Shown here piece by piece: positions 7,535-15,314 of a DNA stretch of 64,000 bases. Source of the stretch: Cellulosimicrobium cellulans (GTDB taxonomy: Bacteria > Actinomycetota > Actinomycetes > Actinomycetales > Cellulomonadaceae); the NCBI RefSeq assembly GCF_007679345.1, contig NZ_VEGH01000009.1, forward strand, positions 62,001 to 126,000. Direction: 5' to 3'. The position numbers and the translations under genes were made by a program. Under the pieces are notes generated by a model. It was not told the origin of the DNA. It did no database searches and worked only from the letters and a program-made list of their open reading frames with translations. Each line of letters opens with the position of its first letter. Within the stretch, counting starts at the first letter, position 1.

Positions 7535-9826
7535 GTGGCACCCGTACGGTTCCCGTCCCTGACCGACGACCTCGTCCTGGCCGGGGAGGTGCACTACTTC
7601 CGGCTCGACCGCTCCGACTGGGCCGACCGGCTCGACGACGCCCTCGACCTGGGGCTGACCGCGGTCGCGACCTACGTCCCGTGGCTGGTGCACGAGACCG
7701 TGGACGGGGGCGTCGACGTCACCGGCCGCACCCGGCCCGAGCTCGACGTCGGCGCGTTCCTCGACCTGTGCGCGGACCGCGGGCTGGCGGTGATCGCCCG
7801 GCCCGGGCCGTTCGTGATGGCCGAGCTCAAGCACGAGGGCCTGGGGCAGCGGCTGCTCCGCGAGCACCCCGAGGTGGTGCCGCCCGGCTGGGACGGCGCG
7901 GTGCCGGACGCCACGGTCGTCGACTACCTGCACCCGGCGTACCTCGCCGCGTGCGGGGACTGGCTCGACGCGGTGCTGCCGGTCCTCGCGCGCCGCACCG
8001 TCGACCGGGGCGGGCCGGTCGTGGCGGTGCAGCTGGACAACGAGGTCGGGATGCTGCCGTGGGTGACGAACAGCCCGGACCTGTCGGGCGCGACCGTGGC
8101 GGACCTGGGGCGCCGGCTGTCGGCCGAGGCCGGTGCGGGCGGGCCGGAGGCGCTGCGCGCCCGGTACGGGGCCGACCCGCGCGACCCCGCGGCGTGGGCC
8201 GCCGCGGTGCGGTCGCCGGCGGAGGGCGCGGTGCTGGCGCTGCGCGGGGACCTCGGCCGGCAGGCCCGCGACCGGTACGCGGAGTACGTGGGGCTGCTGC
8301 GCGACCGTGTCCGGGCGGCGGGGATCGACGTGCCGCTGCTCGTCAACGTGCACGGCTGCTGGGGCGGCGAGGCACGGCACTTCCCGCTCGGCGTCGCCCA
8401 GCTGCACCGGACCTGGGCCGGCCGGCCGGACGTGCTGCCCGGCGCCGACTACTACCTGGGCGACCTCACGCTCGCGAAGCTGCCGGGCCTGTGGGCGTCG
8501 AACGCGTTCCTCGCCGCGACCGTCGCGCCCGGCCAGCCGACCGGGACCCTGGAGTTCGAGGTCGGCACCGGCGACTACGGGGAGGCGCTCGACGTCGCGT
8601 GCGGGCCGGAGGCGGCGCCGCTGAAGCTCCAGCTGTGCGTGGCGCAGGGGCAGACGTTCGTGAACTACTACCTGCTGACCGGCGGGCGGAACCCGCTGCT
8701 GCCCGCGCCGGTGGGCGACGGCAACGACCGGGTCGCCAGCACGGGGGAGCGGCACGGGTTCGCCGCGCCGGTGGACCCCGAGGGCCGGCGCTCGCCGGGG
8801 TGGGACGCGCTGCGTGGCGCCACCCGGGCCGTGACGGACGCGGCGGCGCTGCTCCGGGGCGCCCGTCCCGAGCCGGCGCCGGTGACGCTCGGGTTCGTCC
8901 CCGACCACTACATGACCGAGTACCGGTACCCCGGGTCCGCGCGGGAGGCCGCGCACGTCGCGGACCTGGAGCGGTCGCGGGGCTCGGGGCCGCGGGAGGT
9001 GCTGACCCGCGCGCTCGTGCTGGGCGGGTTCGCGCCGGACGCCGTCGACCTGCAGGCGGACGGCTGCTCCGGGGCGCGGACGCTCGCCGGCCTGCCCGCG
9101 GGACGCGTGCTGGCGCTGGGGTCGACGCCGGTGCTGGACCCCGGCGTGCAGGCGCGGCTCGCGGACTGGGTGCGGGCGGGCGGACGGCTGCTGCTGCACG
9201 GGCCGGTGCCGACGCTCGACCCGGTCGGTCAGCCGTGCACGGTGCTGCTCGACGCGCTCGGCGTCGCGGCCGGCGCGCGGGTGGAGTCGTCGGCGACGCG
9301 GTTCCCGTCGGTCACGCCGGCGGACGACCGGCTGCCGCTCGCCGAGGTGCGGGCGGGGTTCGTGCAGCCGCTGACGGGGCTGCCGGCCGGCGCGGACGTG
9401 CTGGCCCGGGTGACGGGCTCCGGCGCGCCGTGCGTGGTCCGGGTGCCGTGCGGCGCGGGGGAGGCGCTGCTGGTCGCGGCCGACCTGCCGTGCGCGCTGC
9501 CGGCGTGGGCCGCGCTGCTCGCGGCGCTGGGAGCGGAGCCGGTCGTCGCCGCCACGTCGACCGCGCCCGTCGTCGTGGTGCCGACGGCGGCGCCGGACGG
9601 GACGCGGGTGGTGCACGTGCTGAACGTGTCGCCGTGGCCGGCGGAGGTGTCGCTGGCGCGGGGCGGGGTGCCGCTGGCGGGGCCCGGGGCCGGCTCCGGG
9701 CCCGGCGGGGTGCCGGGCGTGCTCGCGCTGCCCGCGCGGTCCGGGGCGTGGCTGGTGCAGCCGCCCGGCGCGGACACGGCGACGCTCGGCTACGCCGGCG
9801 CGGAGGGGGCGGCCCGATGGGCGTGA
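7535..9826 (+). CDS. GH35-like glycoside hydrolase (putative beta-galactosidase)
   Basis: This 763-residue protein has the GH35-type TIM-barrel opening: GEVHYFRLDRSDWADRL, TAVATYVPWLVHE, a FLDLCADRGLAVIARPGPF strand, and QLDNEVG with Glu170 as probable acid/base. TGTLEFEVGTGDYGE (Glu340 or Glu342) could supply the nucleophile. That motif departs from the usual GH35 nucleophile region, so substrate specificity is uncertain. The remaining part holds a DPGVQARLADWVRAGGRLLLHGP segment resembling glutamine-amidotransferase-like domains of GH35/GH42 relatives. There is no signal peptide, so it should act on imported oligosaccharides. The GTG at 7535 follows AAGGGG. It opens the plus-strand arm and overlaps the next gene by 10 bases. 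Confidence 0.75.
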   Translation: MAPVRFPSLTDDLVLAGEVHYFRLDRSDWADRLDDALDLGLTAVATYVPWLVHETVDGGVDVTGRTRPELDVGAFLDLCADRGLAVIARPGPFVMAELKHEGLGQRLLREHPEVVPPGWDGAVPDATVVDYLHPAYLAACGDWLDAVLPVLARRTVDRGGPVVAVQLDNEVGMLPWVTNSPDLSGATVADLGRRLSAEAGAGGPEALRARYGADPRDPAAWAAAVRSPAEGAVLALRGDLGRQARDRYAEYVGLLRDRVRAAGIDVPLLVNVHGCWGGEARHFPLGVAQLHRTWAGRPDVLPGADYYLGDLTLAKLPGLWASNAFLAATVAPGQPTGTLEFEVGTGDYGEALDVACGPEAAPLKLQLCVAQGQTFVNYYLLTGGRNPLLPAPVGDGNDRVASTGERHGFAAPVDPEGRRSPGWDALRGATRAVTDAAALLRGARPEPAPVTLGFVPDHYMTEYRYPGSAREAAHVADLERSRGSGPREVLTRALVLGGFAPDAVDLQADGCSGARTLAGLPAGRVLALGSTPVLDPGVQARLADWVRAGGRLLLHGPVPTLDPVGQPCTVLLDALGVAAGARVESSATRFPSVTPADDRLPLAEVRAGFVQPLTGLPAGADVLARVTGSGAPCVVRVPCGAGEALLVAADLPCALPAWAALLAALGAEPVVAATSTAPVVVVPTAAPDGTRVVHVLNVSPWPAEVSLARGGVPLAGPGAGSGPGGVPGVLALPARSGAWLVQPPGADTATLGYAGAEGAARWA

Positions 9827-11412
9827 CGGACCTGGCCGGGCGGCTCGACCGCGCGGTGCTCTACCAGATCTACCCGCAGTCGTTCGCGGACGCCGACGGC
9901 GACGGGATCGGCGACCTGCGCGGCATCGCCGACCGGCTCGACTACCTGGCCTGGCTCGGGGTCGACGCGGTGTGGCTGAGCCCGTGCTTCGCGTCCCCGT
10001 TCGCCGACGCCGGGTACGACGTCGCCGACTTCCTCCGGGTGGCGCCGCGGTACGGCACGAACGACGACCTCGTGGCGCTCGCGGACGAGGCGGCGCGCCG
10101 GGGGATCGCCGTGCTGCTCGACCTGGTCGCCGGGCACACCTCCGACCAGCACCCGTGGTTCCGGGCCGCGGCCGACGACCCCGCCGACGACCGGTACGTG
10201 TGGTCGGCGACGCCCGTCGACGGCTTCCAGCCGGGGCCGGGGCGCCGCGGCGGGTACTACCTGCCGAGCTTCTTCCCCGTGCAGCCCGCCCTCAACTTCG
10301 GCTACGCCCGGCCCGACCCCGCCCAGCCGTGGCGGCAGCCGGTCGACGCCCCGGGCCCGCGGGCCAACCGCGCGGCGCTGCGGGAGATCATGGCGTTCTG
10401 GTTCGACCGCGGCATCGCCGGCTTCCGGGTCGACATGGCCGGCTCGCTCGTCAAGGACGACCCGGGCCTGGTCGAGACCGGCCGGCTGTGGCGCGGGATG
10501 CGCGACTGGGTGGACGCCGCCCACCCCGGGCGGGTGCTCGTGGCCGAGTGGGGCGACCCGCGGGCGTCCGTGCCCGCCGGGTTCCACGCCGACTTCTTCC
10601 TGCAGTTCGGTGGCGGGGACGAGGGGCTGGCGCTGCGCTCGCTCTGGAACAACGGCGCCGGCACGGTGGACGAGGTCTGGGAGCACCGGCACGCCTGGGC
10701 CGACGCCGCCGGGCTCGGCGACGCCGCGCCGTTCGTCGCGGCGTGGCGCGAGGCGGACGCCGCCATCACCGCCTCGGGTCGTGGCGGCGTCACCGGGCTC
10801 CCGACGTCGAACCACGACTTCACCCGGCTGGTCGCGGGCGACCGGGACGCCGAGCAGGCGCGCGCCGCGCTCGTGCTCGCGCTGACCTGGCCCTCGATGC
10901 CGTCGATCTACTACGGCGACGAGATCGGCATGCGCTACCTGCCGGACGCGCCGACGACCGAGGGCTCCCGTCTGGGCCCGCGGTACGACCGCGCGGGGTC
11001 CCGGACGCCGATGCCGTGGGGCGGGCTGACCGCCGACGGGTTCGGCCCCGGCGCGCCCCACGACTCCCGGTACCTGCCGCACGACCCGGCGCCCGGCGCG
11101 CCCACGGTCGCGGGGGCGGTCGCCGACCCCGGGTCGCTGCTGCACCACGTGCGCGCCCTGGTCGCGCTGCGGCACGTCGACCGGCGGCTCGACGTCGGGT
11201 CGCCCGTCCGCGTGCTGTCGACCGGGTACCCCTTCGCGTACGTCCGCGGCGAGACGCTCGCGGTCCTGCTGAACCCGGGGCGTGCGCCGGTGTCGGCGGA
11301 GCTCCCCGGGGCCGGGGACGCGGCGGTCGTGCTGGCACGCGGCTGCCGGGCCGCGGGTGACGCCGTGCACCTCGACGGGCACGGGTACGCCGTCCTGGAC
11401 CTGGCGCGCTGA
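9817..11412 (+). CDS. GH13 alpha-glucosidase family enzyme
   Basis: This 531-residue intracellular enzyme belongs to the alpha-amylase clan. It starts with AVLYQIYPQSFADADGDGIGDLRGI, typical of oligo-1,6-glucosidase and trehalose-synthase-like members. The catalytic residues are visible: nucleophile Asp206 in GFRVDMAG, acid/base Glu244 in LVAEWGD, and transition-state Asp334 in TSNHD. The YYGDEIGM motif follows. Length and loop pattern fit an exo-acting alpha-glucosidase better than a secreted amylase. The ATG at 9817 lies within the end of the GH35-like gene, implying coupled translation. The exact linkage cleaved cannot be read from sequence alone. Confidence 0.88.
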   Translation: MGVTDLAGRLDRAVLYQIYPQSFADADGDGIGDLRGIADRLDYLAWLGVDAVWLSPCFASPFADAGYDVADFLRVAPRYGTNDDLVALADEAARRGIAVLLDLVAGHTSDQHPWFRAAADDPADDRYVWSATPVDGFQPGPGRRGGYYLPSFFPVQPALNFGYARPDPAQPWRQPVDAPGPRANRAALREIMAFWFDRGIAGFRVDMAGSLVKDDPGLVETGRLWRGMRDWVDAAHPGRVLVAEWGDPRASVPAGFHADFFLQFGGGDEGLALRSLWNNGAGTVDEVWEHRHAWADAAGLGDAAPFVAAWREADAAITASGRGGVTGLPTSNHDFTRLVAGDRDAEQARAALVLALTWPSMPSIYYGDEIGMRYLPDAPTTEGSRLGPRYDRAGSRTPMPWGGLTADGFGPGAPHDSRYLPHDPAPGAPTVAGAVADPGSLLHHVRALVALRHVDRRLDVGSPVRVLSTGYPFAYVRGETLAVLLNPGRAPVSAELPGAGDAAVVLARGCRAAGDAVHLDGHGYAVLDLAR

Positions 11413-11474
11413 CCGCGACGCCCCGCCCGCCCCACCACCGCCCCGCGACCTCCCGACCCGGAAGGACCCACCGC

Positions 11475-12713
11475 ATGACCTCGCGCACCACCCCGCCCCC
11501 GCCCGCCGCCGTGCCCGCGCCCGACGGGTTCCTCTGGGGCGCCGCCACCGCCGGCCACCAGGTCGAGGGCGGCAACACCAACACCGGCAACTGGCTGCTG
11601 GAGCACCAGCCGGGCACGCACGTCGACGAGGTCTCCGGCGACGCCTGCGACTCGTACCACCGGTACCCCGAGGACATCCGGCTGCTCGCCGACGCGGGCC
11701 TGGCCGCGTACCGCTTCTCCCTGGAGTGGGCCCGGATCGAGCCGGCTCGCGACGAGGTGTCCCGGGCCCAGCTCGACCACTACCGACGGATGATCGACAC
11801 CTGCCGGGAGAGCGGCGTCGAGCCGGTCGTCACGCTGCACCACTTCACCGTGCCGGCCTGGCAGCACCGCGAGGGCGGCTGGTACGCCCCCGACGTCGTC
11901 GACCGGTTCCGCCGGTACGTAGAGGCCGCCGCGACGATCCTCGACGACGTGCGCTGGGTCGTCACCATCAACGAGCCGAACATGATGGTCAACCAGGCCG
12001 AGGCGCGGATCGACACCGAGGTCGGCGTCAACTGGCCCGGACCGTCGCCGCACGCCTCCCGGGTGATCGCGGCCGCGCACCACGCCGCCGTCGAGGTGCT
12101 GCGCGGGCTCGGGCACGTGCGCTCGGGGTGGTCGGTCGCGAACCAGGACTACCAGGCGCTGCCCGGGTCCGAGGAGGCCCGGGACGCGTGGGCCTACTGG
12201 CGGGAGGACTTCTTCCTGGAGCAGTCCCGCGAGGACGACTTCGTGGGCGTCCAGGCCTACCTGCGCACGATCATCGGACCGGACGGCCCCGTCGAGCTCC
12301 CGCCCGGGACCGAGCGCACCCTGACGGGCTGGGAGTACTACCCGGCTGCGCTCGGGCACGCGCTGCGGCACACCCGCGAGGTGACCGGCGGGGTACCCAT
12401 GCTGGTGACCGAGAACGGCATCGCGACGGACGACGACGACCGGCGGGTGTCCTACACGACCGGGGCGCTCGCCGGGCTCGCCGCGGCCGTCGAGGACGGC
12501 TGCGACGTGCGGGGCTACCTGCACTGGTCGCTGCTCGACAACTACGAGTGGGGGTCGTACCGGCCGACGTTCGGGCTGGTGGCGGTCGACCGGGGGACGT
12601 TCGCCCGGACGCCGAAGCCGAGCCTGGCGTGGCTGGGGTCGCTGGCCCGGGCGGGCGTGCTGCCGGCGCCGGAGCGGGTGGCCGCGGACGCGGGGGTCGC
12701 GGGCGGGAGGTGA
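11475..12713 (+). CDS. GH1 beta-glycosidase
   Basis: This 412-residue GH1 enzyme has the N-terminal signature FLWGAATAGHQVEGGN, acid/base Glu167 in TINEPNMM, nucleophile Glu313 in LVTENGIA, and the C-terminal WSLLDNYEWGSYRPTFGL block that shapes the glycone site. There is no export signal, so it probably hydrolyses beta-glucosides or beta-galactosides after uptake. GGAAGGA lies upstream of the ATG at 11475, with a 62-base gap after the GH13 gene. It is shorter than many GH1 enzymes (about 440-480 residues). The three glycosidases together suggest stepwise breakdown of a mixed-linkage oligosaccharide. Confidence 0.93.
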   Translation: MTSRTTPPPPAAVPAPDGFLWGAATAGHQVEGGNTNTGNWLLEHQPGTHVDEVSGDACDSYHRYPEDIRLLADAGLAAYRFSLEWARIEPARDEVSRAQLDHYRRMIDTCRESGVEPVVTLHHFTVPAWQHREGGWYAPDVVDRFRRYVEAAATILDDVRWVVTINEPNMMVNQAEARIDTEVGVNWPGPSPHASRVIAAAHHAAVEVLRGLGHVRSGWSVANQDYQALPGSEEARDAWAYWREDFFLEQSREDDFVGVQAYLRTIIGPDGPVELPPGTERTLTGWEYYPAALGHALRHTREVTGGVPMLVTENGIATDDDDRRVSYTTGALAGLAAAVEDGCDVRGYLHWSLLDNYEWGSYRPTFGLVAVDRGTFARTPKPSLAWLGSLARAGVLPAPERVAADAGVAGGR

Positions 12714-13056
12714 GGCGCGCGGGCCGCGCGGGAGATGGGCGCGCCGGGCCCGAGGCGGCGGCGGGGCCGGGTGTGCTGCCCCGGCCCCGCCGCCGGGTCC
12801 CCGCGGACCCCTCAGACCGGGGGGACCGCGCCAGTGCAGCACGCCGCCGGGCCGCTTGAGTGGTGCGCAGCCGGCCCCCTGGGTGGCCGCGCCGCCGGGG
12901 TGCCGCGAGCGGCGCCAGCCACCCGGCCCACGGGTTCCTGGCCGGCCCACCCCGATCGACGTGGGCTGCGCCGGAAGCCGTCGGCCGACCGCGCCCGGCC
13001 CCGGGTGCGGTCGGGGTGTCGGGGGGCCCGGTCGAGCGCCGGTAGCCTGGTGCGGC
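12714..13056. other. Gene-free GC-rich stretch between the GH operon and a tRNA
   Basis: I see no convincing gene. The left part holds the terminator at 12757-12794. At the right end a TAGCCT element (13043-13048) sits 8 bases before the tRNA and could be its -10 box, without a recognisable -35. Confidence 0.5.
12757..12794 (+). terminator. Hairpin after the glycosidase operon
   Basis: Perfect 15-base arms, GGCGGCGGGGCCGGG (12757-12771) and CCCGGCCCCGCCGCC (12780-12794), with an 8-base loop, 44 bases after the GH1 stop. There is no U tract, as is common for GC-rich actinobacterial terminators. Confidence 0.65.
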
Positions 13057-13131
13057 GCCCCGATAGCCCAACGGCAGAGGCAATCGGCTCAAACCCGATC
13101 CAGTGTGGGTTCGAATCCCACTCGGGGCACC
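13057..13131 (+). tRNA. tRNA with anticodon CAA and a short variable loop (nominal tRNA-Leu)
   Basis: The cloverleaf is complete. The acceptor GCCCCGA (13057-13063) pairs with TCGGGGC (13122-13128). The D arm has a 3-bp GCC/GGC stem. The anticodon stem ATCGG/CCGAT encloses loop CTCAAAC with anticodon CAA at 13090-13092. The variable loop is only five bases (CCAGT), and the T arm is GTGGG-TTCGAAT-CCCAC. The discriminator is A, and CC but no final A is encoded. CAA would read the Leu codon UUG, yet bacterial leucine tRNAs normally have a long variable arm. The D arm resembles that of tRNA-Gln. The gene is certain; its aminoacylation identity is not. Confidence 0.85.
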
Positions 13132-13147
13132 GCCGGACCGTCGGACG

Positions 13148-13945
13148 TCAGCGAGCCGCGCCCTGGAGCGGGAACCGCCGGCGCAGCACGAGCCGCTGGG
13201 CGTAGGTCCACCAGACGGTCACCAGCAGGTACAGCCCCGCCGCGAGCGGCACCACGCACGCCACCGCGGCGGTGAGGAACTGCAGGGCGCCGAGGACGCG
13301 CTGCATCCCGGGCGCCGCGAGCGGGCTCGCAGGAGCGCCGGCCGGGGCCGGGCCGACGGCGGGCCCGGCGGGCGACGCCAGGGCCCCGCCCGGAGCCACG
13401 GACCGCCGCGTCAGCTCGCCGACCGCCGCGACCGCCGCGACGAGCACCCCGAACACCGCGAGGGTCGCCATGGTCGCCGTGCCGCCCGTGAGCGACCCGA
13501 GCAGGCTGTCGCCGAGCGGCACCCCGAGCAGCGTGTGCCCGAGCAGGTCGTTGCCGTGCCCCGCGATCCGGGGGTGCACGAACACCGCGTACACGACCCC
13601 GACCACCGGCGCCTGCGCCAGCACCGGCAGGCAGCCGGCGAACGGCGAGGTGCCCTCCTCGGCGTAGAGCGCCATCGTGGCGCGCTGCAGGGCGGCGGGG
13701 TCGTCGCGGTGCTGCTGCTGCAGGGCGGCGAGCCGGGGTGCGAGGCGGGCGCGGGTGCGTTCGCCCCGGGCCTGGGCGACGCCGACGGGGATCAGCGCGG
13801 CGCGCACGGCGAGGGTGACCACGACGACGGCGGCGGCCGCGGCGCCGGTTCCGGCGAGCGGGTCGAGCAGGTGGGTCAGGCCCATGAGGGCGCGGTAGGC
13901 GGCGTCGAGCACCGCGGCGACGGGGGGCAGGGCGAGCAGGTCCAT
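13148..13945 (-). CDS. YidC/Oxa1-family membrane insertase paralogue
   Basis: This 265-residue multi-spanning protein has the Oxa1/YidC core. A first helix leads into VVVVTLAVRAALIPVGVAQARGERTRARLAPRLAALQ, containing the conserved groove Arg followed by the charged cytosolic loop. Further helices follow, with GCLPVLAQAPVVGVVYAVF and VPLAAGLYLLVTVWWTYAQRLVLRRRF at the end. It is shorter than the main housekeeping YidC, has no large periplasmic domain and has a Pro/Ala-rich loop before helix 4. The primary yidC of actinobacteria lies beside the origin with rnpA and rpmH, which are absent here, so this is probably a second, specialised copy. It lies 129 bases downstream of a DUF6412 gene. The ATG at 13945 has GAGGA nine bases upstream. 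Confidence 0.85.
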   Translation of the reverse strand: MDLLALPPVAAVLDAAYRALMGLTHLLDPLAGTGAAAAAVVVVTLAVRAALIPVGVAQARGERTRARLAPRLAALQQQHRDDPAALQRATMALYAEEGTSPFAGCLPVLAQAPVVGVVYAVFVHPRIAGHGNDLLGHTLLGVPLGDSLLGSLTGGTATMATLAVFGVLVAAVAAVGELTRRSVAPGGALASPAGPAVGPAPAGAPASPLAAPGMQRVLGALQFLTAAVACVVPLAAGLYLLVTVWWTYAQRLVLRRRFPLQGAAR

Positions 13946-14074
13946 GGTGGGGGTCCTCGGTCGAACGGCTGGGGAGGCGTTCGCCGATCAGCCCCGGGCG
14001 CACGACCGGGCGGCCGCCACCGGGCGCGCGAGGGCGCGGGGCGGAGGGGACCGGGCGGGCTGCGGCGGGGGTGA

Positions 14075-14365
14075 TCAGCCGAGGAGCAGGGCGGGTGCGC
14101 GCGGGCGGGCGCGCCCCGGGGCGCCCGGGTCGCTCTGCGCCACGGCCGGTCGCAGCTCGAGCGCCGCCGCCACGCGGCGGACGCCGCGCGCGGGTGCCGC
14201 GACGAGCACGAGGGCGCGGGCACCGCGGGACACCAGCGACAGCGCGGCGACCGCGAAGGCCGTCGCGCCGACGAGCAGCAGCACGGAGGTCAGGGTGCCG
14301 GTGCCGAGCAGCACCGCGAGCGAGGCGGGGACGTCGCGGAGGAGCGTCAGCAGCGCGTCGAGCAC
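14075..14365 (-). CDS. DUF6412 small membrane protein
   Basis: This 96-residue protein has one or two hydrophobic helices (LAVLLGTGTLTSVLLLVGATAFAV, split about residues 15-45) and a polar tail ending in QSDPGAPGRARPRAPALLLG. That tail resembles the SDPDAxGRxRPRAP motif of DUF6412 proteins, which are often encoded next to a second YidC in actinobacteria. The GTG at 14365 follows GGGAGG six bases upstream. It precedes the YidC-like gene on the same strand, so the two probably share a transcript; a TAGCCT box on the minus strand (14403-14408) may drive them. Function is unknown; a role with the insertase is inferred from the pairing. Confidence 0.72.
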   Translation of the reverse strand: MLDALLTLLRDVPASLAVLLGTGTLTSVLLLVGATAFAVAALSLVSRGARALVLVAAPARGVRRVAAALELRPAVAQSDPGAPGRARPRAPALLLG

Positions 14366-14488
14366 GTGCGTCCTCCCGTCCCGGGCCGTGGTGGTGCGGT
14401 CCAGGCTACGCCCGCGCGGTCGTCGGCCGGCCGGGATCGGGACGCCGTTCCCCGGACGTCGGCGGCCCGTCACCGCCATGCTGGCCTG

Positions 14489-15037
14489 ATGGGGTCTCGC
14501 CGCTGGACCGTCCTCGCCGTGCTGGTCGCCGGCGTGCTCGCCGCCGCGGTGGCCGCTGCGGCGGCTCGCTGGGTCCTCCACGAGGACCCCGCGTCCGCGT
14601 GGGCGATCGGCGGGGCCACCGCCGTGGCGGCGGTGGTCGGGGACGCCGCCGCGACGCGCGTCCGGCGGCGTCGGGCGGCGGCGGGGGCCCGCGCGGGCCG
14701 CTTCGAGGCGTCGGTCCGGTCGGCGGGCGGCACCGGCGTGCTCGGCCCGCGCTGGGTGGGCGCCCGGCTCGACGTCGACGACGCGGGGCTCACCGTCGTC
14801 CGCCTGGTGGCCGGGATGCGGCCGCTGCGCCGGGCGCCGGTCCGGCTGGCGGTCGACGGCGTGCGCCGGACAGGTCGGCGCACCGGGCGGGGGGACGCGC
14901 TGCGGGTCGCGCCCGGCCTGGAGATCCTCGAGCTCGACGTGCCCGGGGGAGCTGTGGAGGTGGCGGTCGAGGCGCCCGCGGCCGGCCACCTCGTCGACTG
15001 GCTGGCGGCGATCGGCGGCCCCCGCGCGACCCCCTGA
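14489..15037 (+). CDS. Hypothetical membrane-anchored protein
   Basis: The predicted product is 182 residues with two N-terminal hydrophobic helices (WTVLAVLVAGVLAAAVAAAAA and AWAIGGATAVAAVVGDAAA), then a basic patch [16 protein letters not shown] soluble C-terminal part follows, with strands such as GARLDVDDAGLTVVRLV and LEILELDVPGGAVEVAVEAP, resembling a small PH-like or beta-sandwich domain. I do not recognise the family. No clear ribosome site precedes the ATG at 14489, which may be leaderless or slightly misplaced. It diverges from the DUF6412 gene over 123 bases. The codon pattern (strong third-position GC) supports a real gene. Confidence 0.6.
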   Translation: MGSRRWTVLAVLVAGVLAAAVAAAAARWVLHEDPASAWAIGGATAVAAVVGDAAATRVRRRRAAAGARAGRFEASVRSAGGTGVLGPRWVGARLDVDDAGLTVVRLVAGMRPLRRAPVRLAVDGVRRTGRRTGRGDALRVAPGLEILELDVPGGAVEVAVEAPAAGHLVDWLAAIGGPRATP

Positions 15038-15063
15038 CGTGCCGCCGACACGCGCCTCGCGGT

Positions 15064-15093
15064 TTCGCGAAAGCCCGGCGCGCCCTGTACTGT
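15064..15093 (+). promoter_or_regulatory. Probable tRNA-Gly promoter
   Basis: A TACTGT box (15088-15093) lies 18 bases after a weak TTCGCG -35 (15064-15069) and about 43 bases before the mature tRNA. The -35 sits inside the 10-base palindrome TTTCGCGAAA (15063-15072), which could be a regulator site. Confidence 0.45.
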
Positions 15094-15136
15094 CCTATCT
15101 CGCCTCGCGGCCCGGTCGGGCCGAGGACGAGGCCGT

Positions 15137-15210
15137 GCGGACGTGGCTCAGTGGTAGAGCATCACCTTGCCAAGGTGAGGGTCGCGGGTTCGAATCCCGT
15201 CGTCCGCTCC
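15137..15210 (+). tRNA. tRNA-Gly (GCC)
   Basis: All arms pair: acceptor GCGGACG/CGTCCGC, anticodon stem TCACC/GGTGA with loop TTGCCAA (anticodon GCC), and T arm GCGGG-TTCGAAT-CCCGT with a final G-T closure. The discriminator is T. CC but no final A is encoded. This is the standard glycine tRNA reading GGC and GGU. Confidence 0.97.
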
Positions 15211-15215
15211 GCGAC

Positions 15216-15252
15216 ACGCAGCGCCCGGGCACCCCGTGCCCGGGCGCTGCGT
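15216..15252 (+). terminator. Hairpin after tRNA-Gly
   Basis: Perfect 17-base arms ACGCAGCGCCCGGGCAC (15216-15232) and GTGCCCGGGCGCTGCGT (15236-15252) with a 3-base loop, starting 6 bases after the tRNA; very likely its terminator. Confidence 0.8.
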
Positions 15253-15302
15253 CGTCCCCGGACCGACCTCGCGAACGCCCCGCCGGCCCGGTCCCGCCCG
15301 CC

Positions 15303-15308
15303 TACAGT
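15303..15308 (+). promoter_or_regulatory. -10 box for a leaderless start at 15315
   Basis: TACAGT lies 6 bases before the ATG, placing the transcription start at or next to the A of the start codon. There is no ribosome site in between. Confidence 0.55.
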
Positions 15309-15314
15309 GGGCGC

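Noticed and set aside
12735..13205. Short open frames before and across the CAA tRNA
   Set aside because: They run through a terminator and a perfect tRNA gene, and lack ribosome sites.
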